A stretch of 10,110 nucleotides of DNA from Gemmatimonadota bacterium (lineage in GTDB: Bacteria > Gemmatimonadota > Gemmatimonadetes > Gemmatimonadales > GWC2-71-9). Both the position numbers and the translations under genes were made by a program. Of this stretch, positions 1-7,680 are shown one piece after another (position 1 is the first letter of the stretch; each line of letters opens with the position of its first letter). A model generated the notes under the pieces. That model saw nothing but the letters and a program-made list of their open reading frames with translations. It was not told the origin of the DNA and made no database searches. The DNA is taken from NCBI GenBank assembly GCA_003220855.1, contig QHTP01000067.1, forward strand, positions 1 to 10,110. The letters run 5' to 3'.

Positions 1-140
1 ACGAACAGGGCGGCCAGGGAGAACAACGTGACGACCAGCCACAACGCGGAGGCCACGGGGCTGCGACGGGTGATGCAGGCCAGGGCGCTCGTCACGGCCA
101 GCCCGGCGAACGCCCAGAAGATGATCAGCGTCCCGTCCAC
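1..140 (-). CDS. nuoJ: NADH-quinone oxidoreductase subunit J, N-terminal part
   Basis: Partial gene: about 46 codons are visible before the left edge of the window. NuoJ is a small membrane-arm subunit of complex I that takes part in coupling quinone reduction to proton pumping. The reading frame from GTG at 140 encodes a hydrophobic segment (LIIFWAFAGLAVTSALAC), then a short RRSPVASALWLVVTLFSLAA stretch. The pattern 'NPV-x-SALWL' followed by a hydrophobic helix is typical of the NuoJ N-terminus. The start lies 3 bases after the nuoI stop, and the purine-rich AAGGGTGAG at the end of nuoI can serve as ribosome binding site. Position directly after nuoI matches the usual nuo order. The GTG start is inferred, since no ATG is available in this frame nearby. 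The identification rests on a short fragment plus strong gene context. Confidence 0.88.
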   Translation of the reverse strand, partial: MDGTLIIFWAFAGLAVTSALACITRRSPVASALWLVVTLFSLAALF

Positions 141-143
141 CGC

Positions 144-650
144 CTACTCACCCTTCGGGTCGGAAGGGTCCCACAGCGTCGAGACGGGGTGCGTCTGCGC
201 GCACAGCCGCTCGAGGTCGTACACGAACCGGTCGCGCGAGAACTCCGAGTTCTCGTAGTGCACGCCCACGTGAATCGCTTCCTCGGGGCACACCTCCTGG
301 CAATAGCCGCAGAACACGCAGCGGAATTCGTCGATCTCGTAGATCAGCGGATAGCGGTTGCCGTGCTCGTCCTCCCCCGGGACCAACTTGATGCAGTTCG
401 CCGGACAGATCTGGGGACACAGGCCGCAGGCGACGCACTTGGCGCGTCCCTGCTCGTCGGTGAGCATGCGGTGCGTCCCGCGCCACCGCGGGGACAGCGT
501 CCAGTCCTGGCTGCTCTTCTCCTCGGGATACTGCATCGTCACTTTGGGCCGGAACAGATGGCTGAATGTGAGCGCCATGCCCTTGAGCGTGGCGCGGAGG
601 TAGGAGACCTTCGCGCCTGGCCGTTTCATCACCTTCACCCCGACGGTCAT
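144..650 (-). CDS. nuoI: NADH-quinone oxidoreductase subunit I (two 4Fe-4S clusters)
   Basis: 168-residue ferredoxin-like subunit of the complex I peripheral arm. It carries clusters N6a and N6b, which pass electrons from NuoG towards NuoB. Two classic CxxCxxCxxxCP motifs are visible: C72, C75, C78, C82 and C111, C114, C117, C121. The N-terminal stretch (GMALTFSHLFRPKVTMQYPEE) is the family's conserved amphipathic region next to the membrane. Length is close to the family norm (E. coli about 180). The ATG at 650 overlaps the nuoH stop by one base (TGATG) and has a good GGAGG five bases upstream, which supports this start over the ATG at codon 8. The same frame stays open far upstream through nuoH, but that upstream part is only a shadow of NuoH. 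nuoJ follows after 3 bases. Confidence 0.97.
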   Translation of the reverse strand: MTVGVKVMKRPGAKVSYLRATLKGMALTFSHLFRPKVTMQYPEEKSSQDWTLSPRWRGTHRMLTDEQGRAKCVACGLCPQICPANCIKLVPGEDEHGNRYPLIYEIDEFRCVFCGYCQEVCPEEAIHVGVHYENSEFSRDRFVYDLERLCAQTHPVSTLWDPSDPKGE

Positions 651-1813
651 CAGGCCTCCGCCACGGAGCCGGCGACGATGCGACCGCGGTCCAGCACGAA
701 GAACAGCGGCACCGCCAGCACCAGGTTCAGGGCGAACAGCGCCAGGGCGAACCGCGTGTCGTATGTCCAGCCGAGCCCGTCGTGCAGGAACCAGATCGCG
801 GTGGCGATCACCGTCACGTAGGTGAGCGCCAGCGGCAACATCACCTTCCACCCGAGTGCCATCAGCTGGTCGTACCGGAAGCGCGGCAGGGTCCAGCGCA
901 CCCAGATGTACAGGAACAGGAAGCAGATCACTTTCGCGGAAAACATCGCGAGCGTGGCGAGCGTCTTGAGCGTCGTCCAGGGAGGCGTGTTGTCCCAGGT
1001 CGTGAACGGGATGTCCCAGCCGCCGAAGAACAGCGTGGTCATCAGGGCCGACGCGGTCACCATGTTCGAGTACTCGGCGATGTAGAACATCGAGAACTTC
1101 ATGGCGCTGTATTCGGTGTGATAGCCGGCGATGAGCTCGCCCTCCGCCTCCGGCAGGTCGAACGGCAGCCGGTTGGTCTCGGCGAACGCCGCGACGATGA
1201 AGATGAAGTACGCGAGCGACAGCGGGAACACGTTCCACGTGAACAGCGATTGGGACTGCTTCGCAATCACGTCCGTGAGGGTCACGTTGCCGGCGATGAG
1301 CAGCACCGCGACCGTACTCATGCCCATTGCGATCTCGTAGGAGATCATCTGGGCACTCGCGCGCAAGCCACCCAGCAGGGAGTACTTGTTGTTCGACGAC
1401 CAGCCCGCCAGCACGATGCCGTACACGCCCAGCGACCCGAAGGCGAGGATGTACAGGAAGCCGACGGGCAGGTTCGCCACGACCATGTCCACCTCGCCCC
1501 ACGGGGTGGGGAGCGGCGTGGCGAACGGGATCACCGCGAAGGTGAGCAGCGCCGGGACGAACGACATCGCGGGGGCGAGCAGGAAGAGCGCCTTGTCCGC
1601 CTGGGCCGGAAGGGTTTCCTCCTTCACGAGGTTTTTCAGGCCGTCGGCGGCAGGCTGGAGCAACCCCTGGGGGCCCACCCGGTTCGGGCCGAGGCGGTCC
1701 TGCATCCACGCGCAGATGCGCCGCTCGGCGAGCGTGAGGAGCGCTACACCCACCATGATCACCGTGAACACCACGACGATCTTGATGATGGACGCCACCA
1801 GGAAAAAGGTCAT
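650..1813 (-). CDS. nuoH: NADH-quinone oxidoreductase subunit H
   Basis: 387-residue integral membrane subunit of complex I. It forms the heel of the enzyme and, with NuoB and NuoD, the quinone-entry cavity. Both family signatures are visible: RLGPNRVGPQGLLQPAADG..K near residues 40-60, and AFAETNRLPFDLPEAEGEL near 209-227, with its acidic loop facing the quinone channel. Eight hydrophobic helices are expected for the family. Here an additional C-terminal hydrophobic stretch (about 355-375) suggests a ninth, as known for the Thermus Nqo8. That makes the protein longer than E. coli NuoH (about 325). The ATG at 1813 overlaps the nuoG stop by 4 bases (ATGA), which points to translational coupling. 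The stop overlaps the nuoI start by one base. Confidence 0.98.
   Translation of the reverse strand: MTFFLVASIIKIVVVFTVIMVGVALLTLAERRICAWMQDRLGPNRVGPQGLLQPAADGLKNLVKEETLPAQADKALFLLAPAMSFVPALLTFAVIPFATPLPTPWGEVDMVVANLPVGFLYILAFGSLGVYGIVLAGWSSNNKYSLLGGLRASAQMISYEIAMGMSTVAVLLIAGNVTLTDVIAKQSQSLFTWNVFPLSLAYFIFIVAAFAETNRLPFDLPEAEGELIAGYHTEYSAMKFSMFYIAEYSNMVTASALMTTLFFGGWDIPFTTWDNTPPWTTLKTLATLAMFSAKVICFLFLYIWVRWTLPRFRYDQLMALGWKVMLPLALTYVTVIATAIWFLHDGLGWTYDTRFALALFALNLVLAVPLFFVLDRGRIVAGSVAEA
655..659 (-). promoter_or_regulatory. Ribosome binding site of nuoI
   Basis: GGAGG on the minus strand, five bases before the nuoI ATG and inside the last codons of nuoH. It is a clear Shine-Dalgarno match and selects the ATG at 650 as start. 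It also shows that this organism uses Shine-Dalgarno-guided initiation, which makes its absence before nuoA notable. Confidence 0.8.
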
Positions 1814-3369
1814 ACCGCCGCCGGCACGGCCGCGGGCCTGCCGCCGAAGCCCAGCTGTTCGTAGGACAGACCGCGCAGCGGCTCGATTGCCTGCGCGACG
1901 CGCTCGAATGCCTCGGCGGCACTGCCGACGGGCTCGCCCTGGCCCAGCGCCGCGCCCAGCTCGGAGAACACCCACCAGGCGGGCCGCGCCATGCCCGGAG
2001 CTGTCTTGGCCTGCGCGTAGCGTTGCACCCGGCCGTCCCGGTTCACGAAGCTGCCTTCCTCCTCCGCGACGTTCGCGATCGGGAGCACGACGTGGGCGTC
2101 ACGGGCCCGCTCGGGGAGCACGGTCCCCACGTAGATGAGCGTTCCCGCCGTGCGCACCGGGATGTCCGGCTCGTCGAGCACCAGCACGACGGCGGCCGAT
2201 TCGGCCGCGGCGAGCGCGGCGGCGTACTCGCGACCATAGCCGAGCAGCTCCGCGCCCCGGCCGTTGGGAGCGCGCTCGGCGCGCAGCGCCAGGTCCGGCA
2301 CGCCCGCGAGCGGCGCCTCTTCGCCCATCACGACCTGGAACGCGCCCGTCCAATCGAGGGCCCCCCCCCGGAACAGCTCGCGCGCGAAGAACAGCGCCTC
2401 GGTGGACGCCCGGGGAGACACCAGCGTCACGACCCGCCCGCCCGCCCCGCGGAGCACGGTCGTCACGCGCTCGAACGCGTCCTGCCAGTCGGTGGCGTGG
2501 AGCTCGCCACCGCGCTGCACGAGCGGGGCCTCGATCCGGTCGCCGCGGTTCATCCAGCGGTAGTTCATGCGGCCGTGGTCGCAGATGAAGTAGCGGTTCA
2601 CCTCGAGGTTCGGCCGCGGCCGTACGCGCACGACGACGTTCTCGCGCGTGTCGAGCGTGACGTTGCATCCCTGCGAGCAGCCGGTGCAGACGGAGGCGCT
2701 CTTGTCGAGCTCCCAGGCGCGCGCCTTGTGAAGAAAGTCCTTGGACAGGAGCGAGCCCACCGGGCACAGATCGACGACGTTCCCCGCCCACGGATGGTCG
2801 AGCCGGGTCTCCGGGTGCACGCCGATGTAGGCCCGATCTCCCCGTTCCGAGACGTTCAGCACGGGCTCCTGGGCGACGTCCTCCATGAACCGCACGCAGC
2901 GCGTGCACAGAATGCACCGGTTCGGCACGTACAGCACGTCGGGGCCGAAGTCTTCGACCGGGTTGAACCGCTTGGGATACTCTGGGCTGTAGCGCGTCGC
3001 CGCGCGGCCCTCCTGGAACGTGAAGTCCTGCAGCTCGCACTCGCCGGCCTGATCGCAAATCGGACAATCCAGCGGATGGTTGATGAGCAGGAACTCGAGA
3101 ACGCTGGTGCGGGCGCTCTTGGCCGCGGCGGACTGCGTGTTCACCACCATCCCCTCGGCGGCCTGTGTGGCGCACGCGACGGCGAGCTTCGGCTGCTTCT
3201 CGATCTCGACGAGACACATGCGACACACGCCGGCCACCGGCAGACCGGGATGGTAGCAGTAATGGGGGACCAGGACCCCCGCCTGCTTCGCGGCCTCGAT
3301 GACGAGCGTGCCCTTCGCAACGCTCACGGGCACGCCGTCGATCGTGAGGGTGATCAGGTCGTCGCTCAC
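1810..3369 (-). CDS. nuoG: NADH-quinone oxidoreductase subunit G, compact form with N7 motif
   Basis: 519-residue iron-sulfur subunit that carries electrons from NuoF to NuoI. Visible ligand sets: 2Fe-2S C38, C49, C52, C66; the His-ligated 4Fe-4S cluster H98, C102, C105, C111; 4Fe-4S C152, C155, C158, C202; and a CxxCxxxC-x27-C set at C228, C231, C235, C263, which is the N7 pattern. The rest is a much reduced molybdopterin-oxidoreductase-like domain. The conserved end of that domain is still recognisable (HVVLPIANVAEEEGSFVNR, from about residue 426), so the gene is complete and not truncated. Family members are usually longer (E. coli about 900, Thermus 783 residues). The GTG start at 3369 overlaps the nuoF stop (GTGA). 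The frame is open further upstream, but there it runs through nuoF and gives no NuoG-like sequence. Confidence 0.96.
   Translation of the reverse strand: MSDDLITLTIDGVPVSVAKGTLVIEAAKQAGVLVPHYCYHPGLPVAGVCRMCLVEIEKQPKLAVACATQAAEGMVVNTQSAAAKSARTSVLEFLLINHPLDCPICDQAGECELQDFTFQEGRAATRYSPEYPKRFNPVEDFGPDVLYVPNRCILCTRCVRFMEDVAQEPVLNVSERGDRAYIGVHPETRLDHPWAGNVVDLCPVGSLLSKDFLHKARAWELDKSASVCTGCSQGCNVTLDTRENVVVRVRPRPNLEVNRYFICDHGRMNYRWMNRGDRIEAPLVQRGGELHATDWQDAFERVTTVLRGAGGRVVTLVSPRASTEALFFARELFRGGALDWTGAFQVVMGEEAPLAGVPDLALRAERAPNGRGAELLGYGREYAAALAAAESAAVVLVLDEPDIPVRTAGTLIYVGTVLPERARDAHVVLPIANVAEEEGSFVNRDGRVQRYAQAKTAPGMARPAWWVFSELGAALGQGEPVGSAAEAFERVAQAIEPLRGLSYEQLGFGGRPAAVPAAV
2361..2369 (-). repeat. Run of nine G inside nuoG
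   Basis: Nine consecutive C on the plus strand, read as G9 in the nuoG coding strand at codons 334-337 (Arg-Gly-Gly-Ala). It is the longest homopolymer I noticed in the window. It lies in the reduced C-terminal domain, after all the cluster ligands. The frame is intact, because the conserved C-terminal motif is read downstream. Confidence 0.9.
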
Positions 3370-4646
3370 GCCACCAGCACCGGCTGGCGTCGTCCCGCGA
3401 TGTACTCCTCGAACTCGCTTCTGAACTTCTTGATCCCGGAGACGACCGGCGCGGCGCACGAGTCGGACAGCACGCAGATCGTCTTGCCCGTCATGTTCTC
3501 CGCAAGATCGAGCAGCAGGTCCAGGTCGGCCGGCTTGCCCTGTCCCGCGAGAATGCGCTCGAGGATCTTGGTGGTCCACGCCGTACCCTCGCGACACTGC
3601 GTGCATTGCGCGCACGACTCGTGGGCATAGAAGCGGGCCAGCCGCATGATCTGGTACACCATGTCCGCCGAGTCGTCGAACACGATGACACCACCCGAGC
3701 CGAGCATCGAGCCGCGCTCAACGACGCCTTCGTAGTCGAGCAAACAGCTCTCGGTCTCCGCCCGGTCGAGGATCGGCACCGACGAGCCGCCGGGGATGCA
3801 CGCCTTGAGCGTGCGGCCGGGGCGCATGCCGCCGCACAGCTCGTACACCAGGTCCTTCAACGGAAAGCCCAGGGTCACCTCGTAGTTTCCCGGCTGCTGT
3901 ACGTGGCCGCACACCGAGAAGAGCTTCGTGCCGGTGCTCTTGGGCGATGAAAGCGACAGGCTCTTGTACCAGGCGGCGCCCTTGGTGAGGATGGGCGGCA
4001 CGGCGGCGAGGGTCTCCACGTTGTTGATCGTGGTGGGCATGCCGAACACGCCGGCGGCCGCCGGAAACGGCGGCTTGATGCGCGGGTTACCGCGCTTCCC
4101 CTCGATCGAGTTCATGAGCGCCGTCTCCTCGCCGCAGATGTAGGCGCCCGCGCCCCGGTGCAGGTGGATCTTGAGGTCGCCGAACACGCCGGCGGACCGG
4201 GCATCGGTGAGGGCCTTCTCCATGATCGCCAGCGGCTCGGTGAACTCGCCGCGGATGTAGATGTAAGCCACGTCGGCCTGGATCGCGTGCGCCGCGATCG
4301 CCGTCCCCTCGAGCAGGGCGTGCGGCGTCCACCGCATGATCTCGCGATCCTTGAACGTCCCCGGCTCGGATTCGTCCGCGTTCACGCACAGATAGTGGGG
4401 CTTCTTCTTCTCCTTGGGCATGAACGACCACTTGAGCCCGGTGGGGAAGCCGGCGCCCCCGCGCCCGCGCAGCCCCGACTCCTTCACGATGTCGATGACC
4501 CGCGCGGGCTCCATCGCGCGCGCCTGCTCGAGCGCGGCATACCCGCCGCGCTTCACCCAGCCCTTGTAGGTGCGGGCGTCGGCCTCACCGAAGTACCGGG
4601 AGAGGAGGACGGTCTCCTTGGGATGAGGTTTGTGCGGGTACCCCAT
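3366..4646 (-). CDS. nuoF: NADH-quinone oxidoreductase subunit F (FMN and NADH binding)
   Basis: 426-residue catalytic subunit where NADH is oxidised by FMN. The glycine-rich NADH/FMN loop GRGGAGFPTGLKW lies at 61-73, the FMN-binding NADESEPGTFKDR at 89-101, and GAGAYICGEETAL in the middle of the protein. The 4Fe-4S cluster N3 is ligated by C345, C348, C351 (SCAQCTQCREG) and C391 (about 40 residues on). Length is normal for the family (E. coli 445). The ATG at 4646 directly abuts the nuoE stop (TAAATG), with a GAGGAAG ribosome binding site nine bases upstream. The end overlaps the nuoG start by 4 bases. NuoF works with NuoE and NuoG as the NADH-dehydrogenase module, and the three genes are contiguous here. 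Confidence 0.98.
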   Translation of the reverse strand: MGYPHKPHPKETVLLSRYFGEADARTYKGWVKRGGYAALEQARAMEPARVIDIVKESGLRGRGGAGFPTGLKWSFMPKEKKKPHYLCVNADESEPGTFKDREIMRWTPHALLEGTAIAAHAIQADVAYIYIRGEFTEPLAIMEKALTDARSAGVFGDLKIHLHRGAGAYICGEETALMNSIEGKRGNPRIKPPFPAAAGVFGMPTTINNVETLAAVPPILTKGAAWYKSLSLSSPKSTGTKLFSVCGHVQQPGNYEVTLGFPLKDLVYELCGGMRPGRTLKACIPGGSSVPILDRAETESCLLDYEGVVERGSMLGSGGVIVFDDSADMVYQIMRLARFYAHESCAQCTQCREGTAWTTKILERILAGQGKPADLDLLLDLAENMTGKTICVLSDSCAAPVVSGIKKFRSEFEEYIAGRRQPVLVA

Positions 4647-5168
4647 TTACTTGTACTTCCTCACGATCTCGGGAACCTTCTCCGGGGTCACACTCTCGAT
4701 GAAGTCGTCGTCCACGAGCACCGGGGTTGCGAACCCGCAGGCGCCGAGGCACTCCACCTCGATCACCGTCCACTTGCCGTCCGGGCTCGTGGCACCGAGC
4801 TCCTTGGCTCCGGTCGCGGTGAGCAACGCCTGCACCACCGCCTCCGCGCCGCAGATGTTGCAGGGCGACGTGGTGCACACCTGGACGAAGTGCCGGCCGA
4901 CCGGGTGCTGGTGGTACATCGTGTAGAAGGTGACCACGCCCTTGACGTACGCGGGCGTCAGTCCCAGCACCTCGGCCACTTCCGCCATGTGGCGGTCGGA
5001 GATCCAGCCGCGCGCCCGCTGCACGAGCCACAGTGCCGGCAAGAGCGCCGCCTGCTTGGTGGGGTAGCGCGCCAGAATCTCCTGGAGCTGCTCGAGCATT
5101 TGCTCGGTGAAGACGGGCTGGTACTCCTCCGGGCCCACCGACGGCGATGAGTGCGCGCCGGCACTCAT
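4647..5168 (-). CDS. nuoE: NADH-quinone oxidoreductase subunit E (2Fe-2S, thioredoxin-like)
   Basis: 173-residue subunit of the NADH-dehydrogenase module, carrying the off-pathway 2Fe-2S cluster N1a next to the FMN of NuoF. The ligands are C98 and C103 (CTTSPC) and C140 and C144 (CLGAC), the family's C-x4-C ... C-x3-C arrangement in a thioredoxin-like fold. The N-terminal half has the usual helical bundle with YPTKQAALLPALWLVQ and the conserved VVTFYTMYHQHPVG just before the first ligand. Length matches the family (E. coli 166). The ATG at 5168 overlaps the nuoD stop by 4 bases and follows a GAGGTGG site. The gene abuts nuoF. Confidence 0.97.
   Translation of the reverse strand: MSAGAHSSPSVGPEEYQPVFTEQMLEQLQEILARYPTKQAALLPALWLVQRARGWISDRHMAEVAEVLGLTPAYVKGVVTFYTMYHQHPVGRHFVQVCTTSPCNICGAEAVVQALLTATGAKELGATSPDGKWTVIEVECLGACGFATPVLVDDDFIESVTPEKVPEIVRKYK
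4656..4662 (-). promoter_or_regulatory. Ribosome binding site of nuoF
   Basis: GAGGAAG on the minus strand, ending nine bases before the nuoF ATG at 4646 and lying inside the last codons of nuoE. nuoE and nuoF abut without overlap, so a separate binding site is expected here. Confidence 0.65.
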
Positions 5169-6433
5169 CGATCCACCTCGCCCATGACGATGTCGACCGA
5201 TGCGTTGATGGCGATCAGGTCGCTCAACAGGTGCCCCGCCGCCATGTGCGGGAGGGCCGAGAGGTTGATGAACGAGGGGGGTCGAATGCGCCAGCGCACC
5301 GGTTTCGCGGTGCCGTCCGACACGAGGTACGTGCCGAGCTCGCCCTTGGGGTTTTCGATCCCGACGTAGGCCTCCCCCACGGGTGCCTTCACACCCTCCA
5401 TCACCTGCTTGAAGTGATAGATCATCGCTTCCATGTCGTTCATGGCGCGCGATTTGGGCGGCAGGATCACGCGCGGATCGGCGATGTTGATGGGGCCGTC
5501 GGGCAGGCGATCGAGCGCCTGTTGGAGGATGCGGTTGGACTGAGAGCATTCCTCGAGGCGCACCAGGTAGCGGTCGTACACGTCGCCGTGCTCGCCGACG
5601 ACGACGTCGAAGTCATAGGTCTCGTAGTCCAGGTACGGCTTGTCTTTGCGCACGTCGTAGGCGACGCCGCTGGCGCGCAGCATCGGGCCGGACAGCGAGT
5701 GGTTGATCGCCTCGGCGGCCGTGAGCACGCCCACCCCCTGCGTGCGACCGACCCATACGGCGTTGCGCGTGAGGACACGGTCGATCTCGCTCAGGGTCTT
5801 GGGGAACGTCTGGGTGAAGTGGCGCAGCCCCGCGACGAAGTCGTCGGGCACGTCCGCCATCATGCCGCCCACCCGGGTCACACTGGTCGTGAGCCGGGCG
5901 CCCGTCCACATCTCCTGGAGATTGTAGATCCGCTCGCGCTCCTGGAACGCCCACAGGAACGGCGTGAACGCGCCGAGGTCGATCGACGTCGTGCCGAGCC
6001 ACACCATATGCGAGATGATGCGGCTCATTTCGCACGCGATCACGCGCAACACGGTGCAGCGCGGCGTGATCGCGATGCCCATGAGCTGCTCGGCCGCGAG
6101 CGCGAACCCGACGTTGTTCGCCATCGGAGAGAGATAGTCCGTGCGGTCGGTCAGCGGGATGATCTGGTTGTAGTGACGGTACTCCCCGAGCTTCTCGAAA
6201 CCGGAGTGGAGGTAGCCGAGATGCGGGATCACCCGGACCACCGTCTCACCGTCCAGCTCGACCACGAGCCGGAGCACCCCGTGCGTGGCCGGATGCTGCG
6301 GCCCGATGTTGATGAGCATGTGCTCCGCGGCGAGGTCGGGCTGCTGCGCCACACCGAGCGGCACCCGCAGCGTCTCACCCCTGGGACCGACGCCGGGCGT
6401 CGCGAGCTCGACCTCCACCGTACGCTTGCTCAT
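5165..6433 (-). CDS. nuoD: NADH-quinone oxidoreductase subunit D (49 kDa type)
   Basis: 422-residue subunit that shares fold and ancestry with the large subunit of NiFe hydrogenases and forms the quinone-reduction site with NuoB. The family motif NIGPQHPATHGVLRL (42-56) is followed by YLHSGFEKLGEYRHY and PLTDRTDYLSPMANN (93-107). H51 and Y100 lie at the spacing of the quinone-contacting His38 and Tyr87 of Thermus Nqo4, both shifted by 13 residues. The hydrogenase-type C-terminal Cys ligands are absent, as expected for complex I. The C-terminus (SFINLSALPHMAAGHLLSDL ... DIVMGEVDR) is complete. The ATG at 6433 overlaps the nuoC stop by 4 bases. An upstream open stretch in the same frame is only a shadow of nuoC. 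nuoC and nuoD are separate here, unlike in E. coli. Confidence 0.98.
   Translation of the reverse strand: MSKRTVEVELATPGVGPRGETLRVPLGVAQQPDLAAEHMLINIGPQHPATHGVLRLVVELDGETVVRVIPHLGYLHSGFEKLGEYRHYNQIIPLTDRTDYLSPMANNVGFALAAEQLMGIAITPRCTVLRVIACEMSRIISHMVWLGTTSIDLGAFTPFLWAFQERERIYNLQEMWTGARLTTSVTRVGGMMADVPDDFVAGLRHFTQTFPKTLSEIDRVLTRNAVWVGRTQGVGVLTAAEAINHSLSGPMLRASGVAYDVRKDKPYLDYETYDFDVVVGEHGDVYDRYLVRLEECSQSNRILQQALDRLPDGPINIADPRVILPPKSRAMNDMEAMIYHFKQVMEGVKAPVGEAYVGIENPKGELGTYLVSDGTAKPVRWRIRPPSFINLSALPHMAAGHLLSDLIAINASVDIVMGEVDR
5173..5179 (-). promoter_or_regulatory. Ribosome binding site of nuoE
   Basis: GAGGTGG on the minus strand within the end of nuoD, four to seven bases ahead of the nuoE ATG at 5168 depending on which GG is used. 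It supports the ATG that overlaps the nuoD stop as the true start. Confidence 0.65.
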
Positions 6434-7047
6434 TCCGAGTCCGGGAGCTCGCCGCGCGTGCCGCGGCGCAGCCGCTCCTTCATGTCCGCGGGGAGCTCCT
6501 CGTAGGCGTCGGCGATCGACAGCTCTTCCAGCGAGTAGTGCGCTTCGGGGCTGGCGGCCAGCGCCTGGCGGACCTGCTCGGCGCGACTGAACCGTCCGCG
6601 CAGCGGGAAATCCTTGCGCAGCGGGTACCCTTCGGCATACGTCTCCCACATGAGGATGCGACGCAGGTCGGGGTGCCCCCGGAACGTGATCCCGAACATG
6701 TCGTATACCTCCCGCTCGAGCCAGTCGGCCCCGCGCCACAGCGGCACCACCGAGTCGACGGTGAGGTCCCCCTGCGAATCGAGCTCCACCTTGACGCGCA
6801 GGTCGGCGCGGCGCGACAGGGAGCGGAGACCGTATACCACCTCGAGCGGCCGCTCCCGGTCGCGATACTCGACCGCCGTGACGTCTACCAGGTAATCGTA
6901 GGTGTGCCCGGGCGTGTCGCGCAGCCAGGCCATGACGTCGAGCAGCGCGTCACGCCCGACATAGACGATCGTATCGCCGCACGACTCGAGCGCGCGGCCG
7001 ATCGCGTTGCCGAAGGTCGCCCGCAGCGCGTCGACGGAAGGGTTCAC
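6430..7047 (-). CDS. nuoC: NADH-quinone oxidoreductase subunit C (30 kDa type)
   Basis: 205-residue structural subunit of the peripheral arm that packs against NuoD and NuoB. It holds no cofactor. The 30-kDa subunit signature lies at about 111-132 (EREVYDMFGITFRGHPDLRR), followed by the conserved YPLRKDFPL. After that the protein continues for some 55 charged residues (from about 150) that are outside the core signature. Such tails vary between lineages. The start is GTG at 7047, overlapping the nuoB stop as GTGA. No clear Shine-Dalgarno site precedes it, so translation probably depends on coupling to nuoB. The stop overlaps the nuoD ATG. Confidence 0.96.
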   Translation of the reverse strand: MNPSVDALRATFGNAIGRALESCGDTIVYVGRDALLDVMAWLRDTPGHTYDYLVDVTAVEYRDRERPLEVVYGLRSLSRRADLRVKVELDSQGDLTVDSVVPLWRGADWLEREVYDMFGITFRGHPDLRRILMWETYAEGYPLRKDFPLRGRFSRAEQVRQALAASPEAHYSLEELSIADAYEELPADMKERLRRGTRGELPDSE

Positions 7048-7664
7048 GCCGAGCGGAACTGGTGGACGGAGTTCCCGAACGGCTCCGAGATCTCGTCGAT
7101 CTGCTCGGGCGGAAGGCGCAAGCCGCGGTCGTCGAGCGGTTGCTCCTCACGGCGCGGAACGTGATCGAACAGCGACTCACCTTTGATCTTCTTGTGCAGC
7201 AGCAGCACCCCGTACAACAGCCCCTCCGGGCGGGGCGGGCACCCGGGGACGTACACGTCCACCGGCACGATCGTATCGATCCCCTGCACCATCGCATAGT
7301 TGTCGAAGATGCCGCCGGTCGAGGCGCAGGCTCCCATCGAGATCACCCACTTGGGCTGCGGCATCTGGTCGTAGATACGACGGATCACCGACGCGAGCTT
7401 GAACGGCAGCCGGCCGGCGCAGATCAGCACGTCGGCCTGGCGGGGCGAGAACGCCTGGCGCTCCATGCCGAAGCGGGCGAAGTCGTAGCGGCTCGCGGCC
7501 GTGGCCATGAACTCGATGGCGCAGCACGCGGTGCCAAAGGGCATGGGCCAGAGCGAGTTGGCGCGCGAGGCGTTGACGGCCCAGTCGACCAGGTCCTGGA
7601 ACTTGGCCAGGAGATAATTCGGGCTCTGCCCGGAAACGTGTTTCGTCTCGAGAACGCGCTTCAT
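7044..7664 (-). CDS. nuoB: NADH-quinone oxidoreductase subunit B (cluster N2)
   Basis: 206-residue subunit that holds N2, the terminal 4Fe-4S cluster that reduces quinone. The four ligands are visible: the adjacent pair C47-C48 in GTACCAIEFM, C113 in SMGACASTGG and C142 in VPGCPPRPEGLLYG. The conserved IYDQMPQPKWVISMG precedes the third ligand. An additional Cys (C82, in DVLICAGRLPFK) is not a cluster ligand in this family. The C-terminal 35 residues are charged and divergent, consistent with the variable tail of NuoB. The ATG at 7664 lies 16 bases downstream of the nuoA stop, the longest internal gap in the operon, with only a weak GAG ahead of it. The end overlaps nuoC. Confidence 0.98.
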   Translation of the reverse strand: MKRVLETKHVSGQSPNYLLAKFQDLVDWAVNASRANSLWPMPFGTACCAIEFMATAASRYDFARFGMERQAFSPRQADVLICAGRLPFKLASVIRRIYDQMPQPKWVISMGACASTGGIFDNYAMVQGIDTIVPVDVYVPGCPPRPEGLLYGVLLLHKKIKGESLFDHVPRREEQPLDDRGLRLPPEQIDEISEPFGNSVHQFRSA

Positions 7665-7680
7665 AAACGGAACTCAGCGG

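Noticed and set aside
28..258. 76-codon plus-strand frame at the left edge
   Set aside because: Lies antisense to the nuoJ start and nuoI end. Product has no features, and the opposite strand is clearly coding.
651..1922. Long extension of the nuoI frame upstream through nuoH
   Set aside because: Only the last 168 codons resemble NuoI. The upstream part is an Arg/Pro/Gly-rich shadow of NuoH, and a good ribosome binding site marks the true start at 650.
2023..3630. 535-codon open frame on the plus strand opposite nuoG
   Set aside because: Product is rich in His, Arg, Asp and Val with no domain, and lies wholly antisense to a gene with all cluster ligands. Long antisense frames are expected in GC-rich DNA with strong third-position bias.
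5147..6505. 452-codon plus-strand frame opposite nuoD (similar frames opposite nuoH at 782-1864 and nuoF/nuoE at 4158-5150)
   Set aside because: His/Arg/Asp-rich products typical of the antisense frame of GC-rich genes, with no start signals and no motifs.
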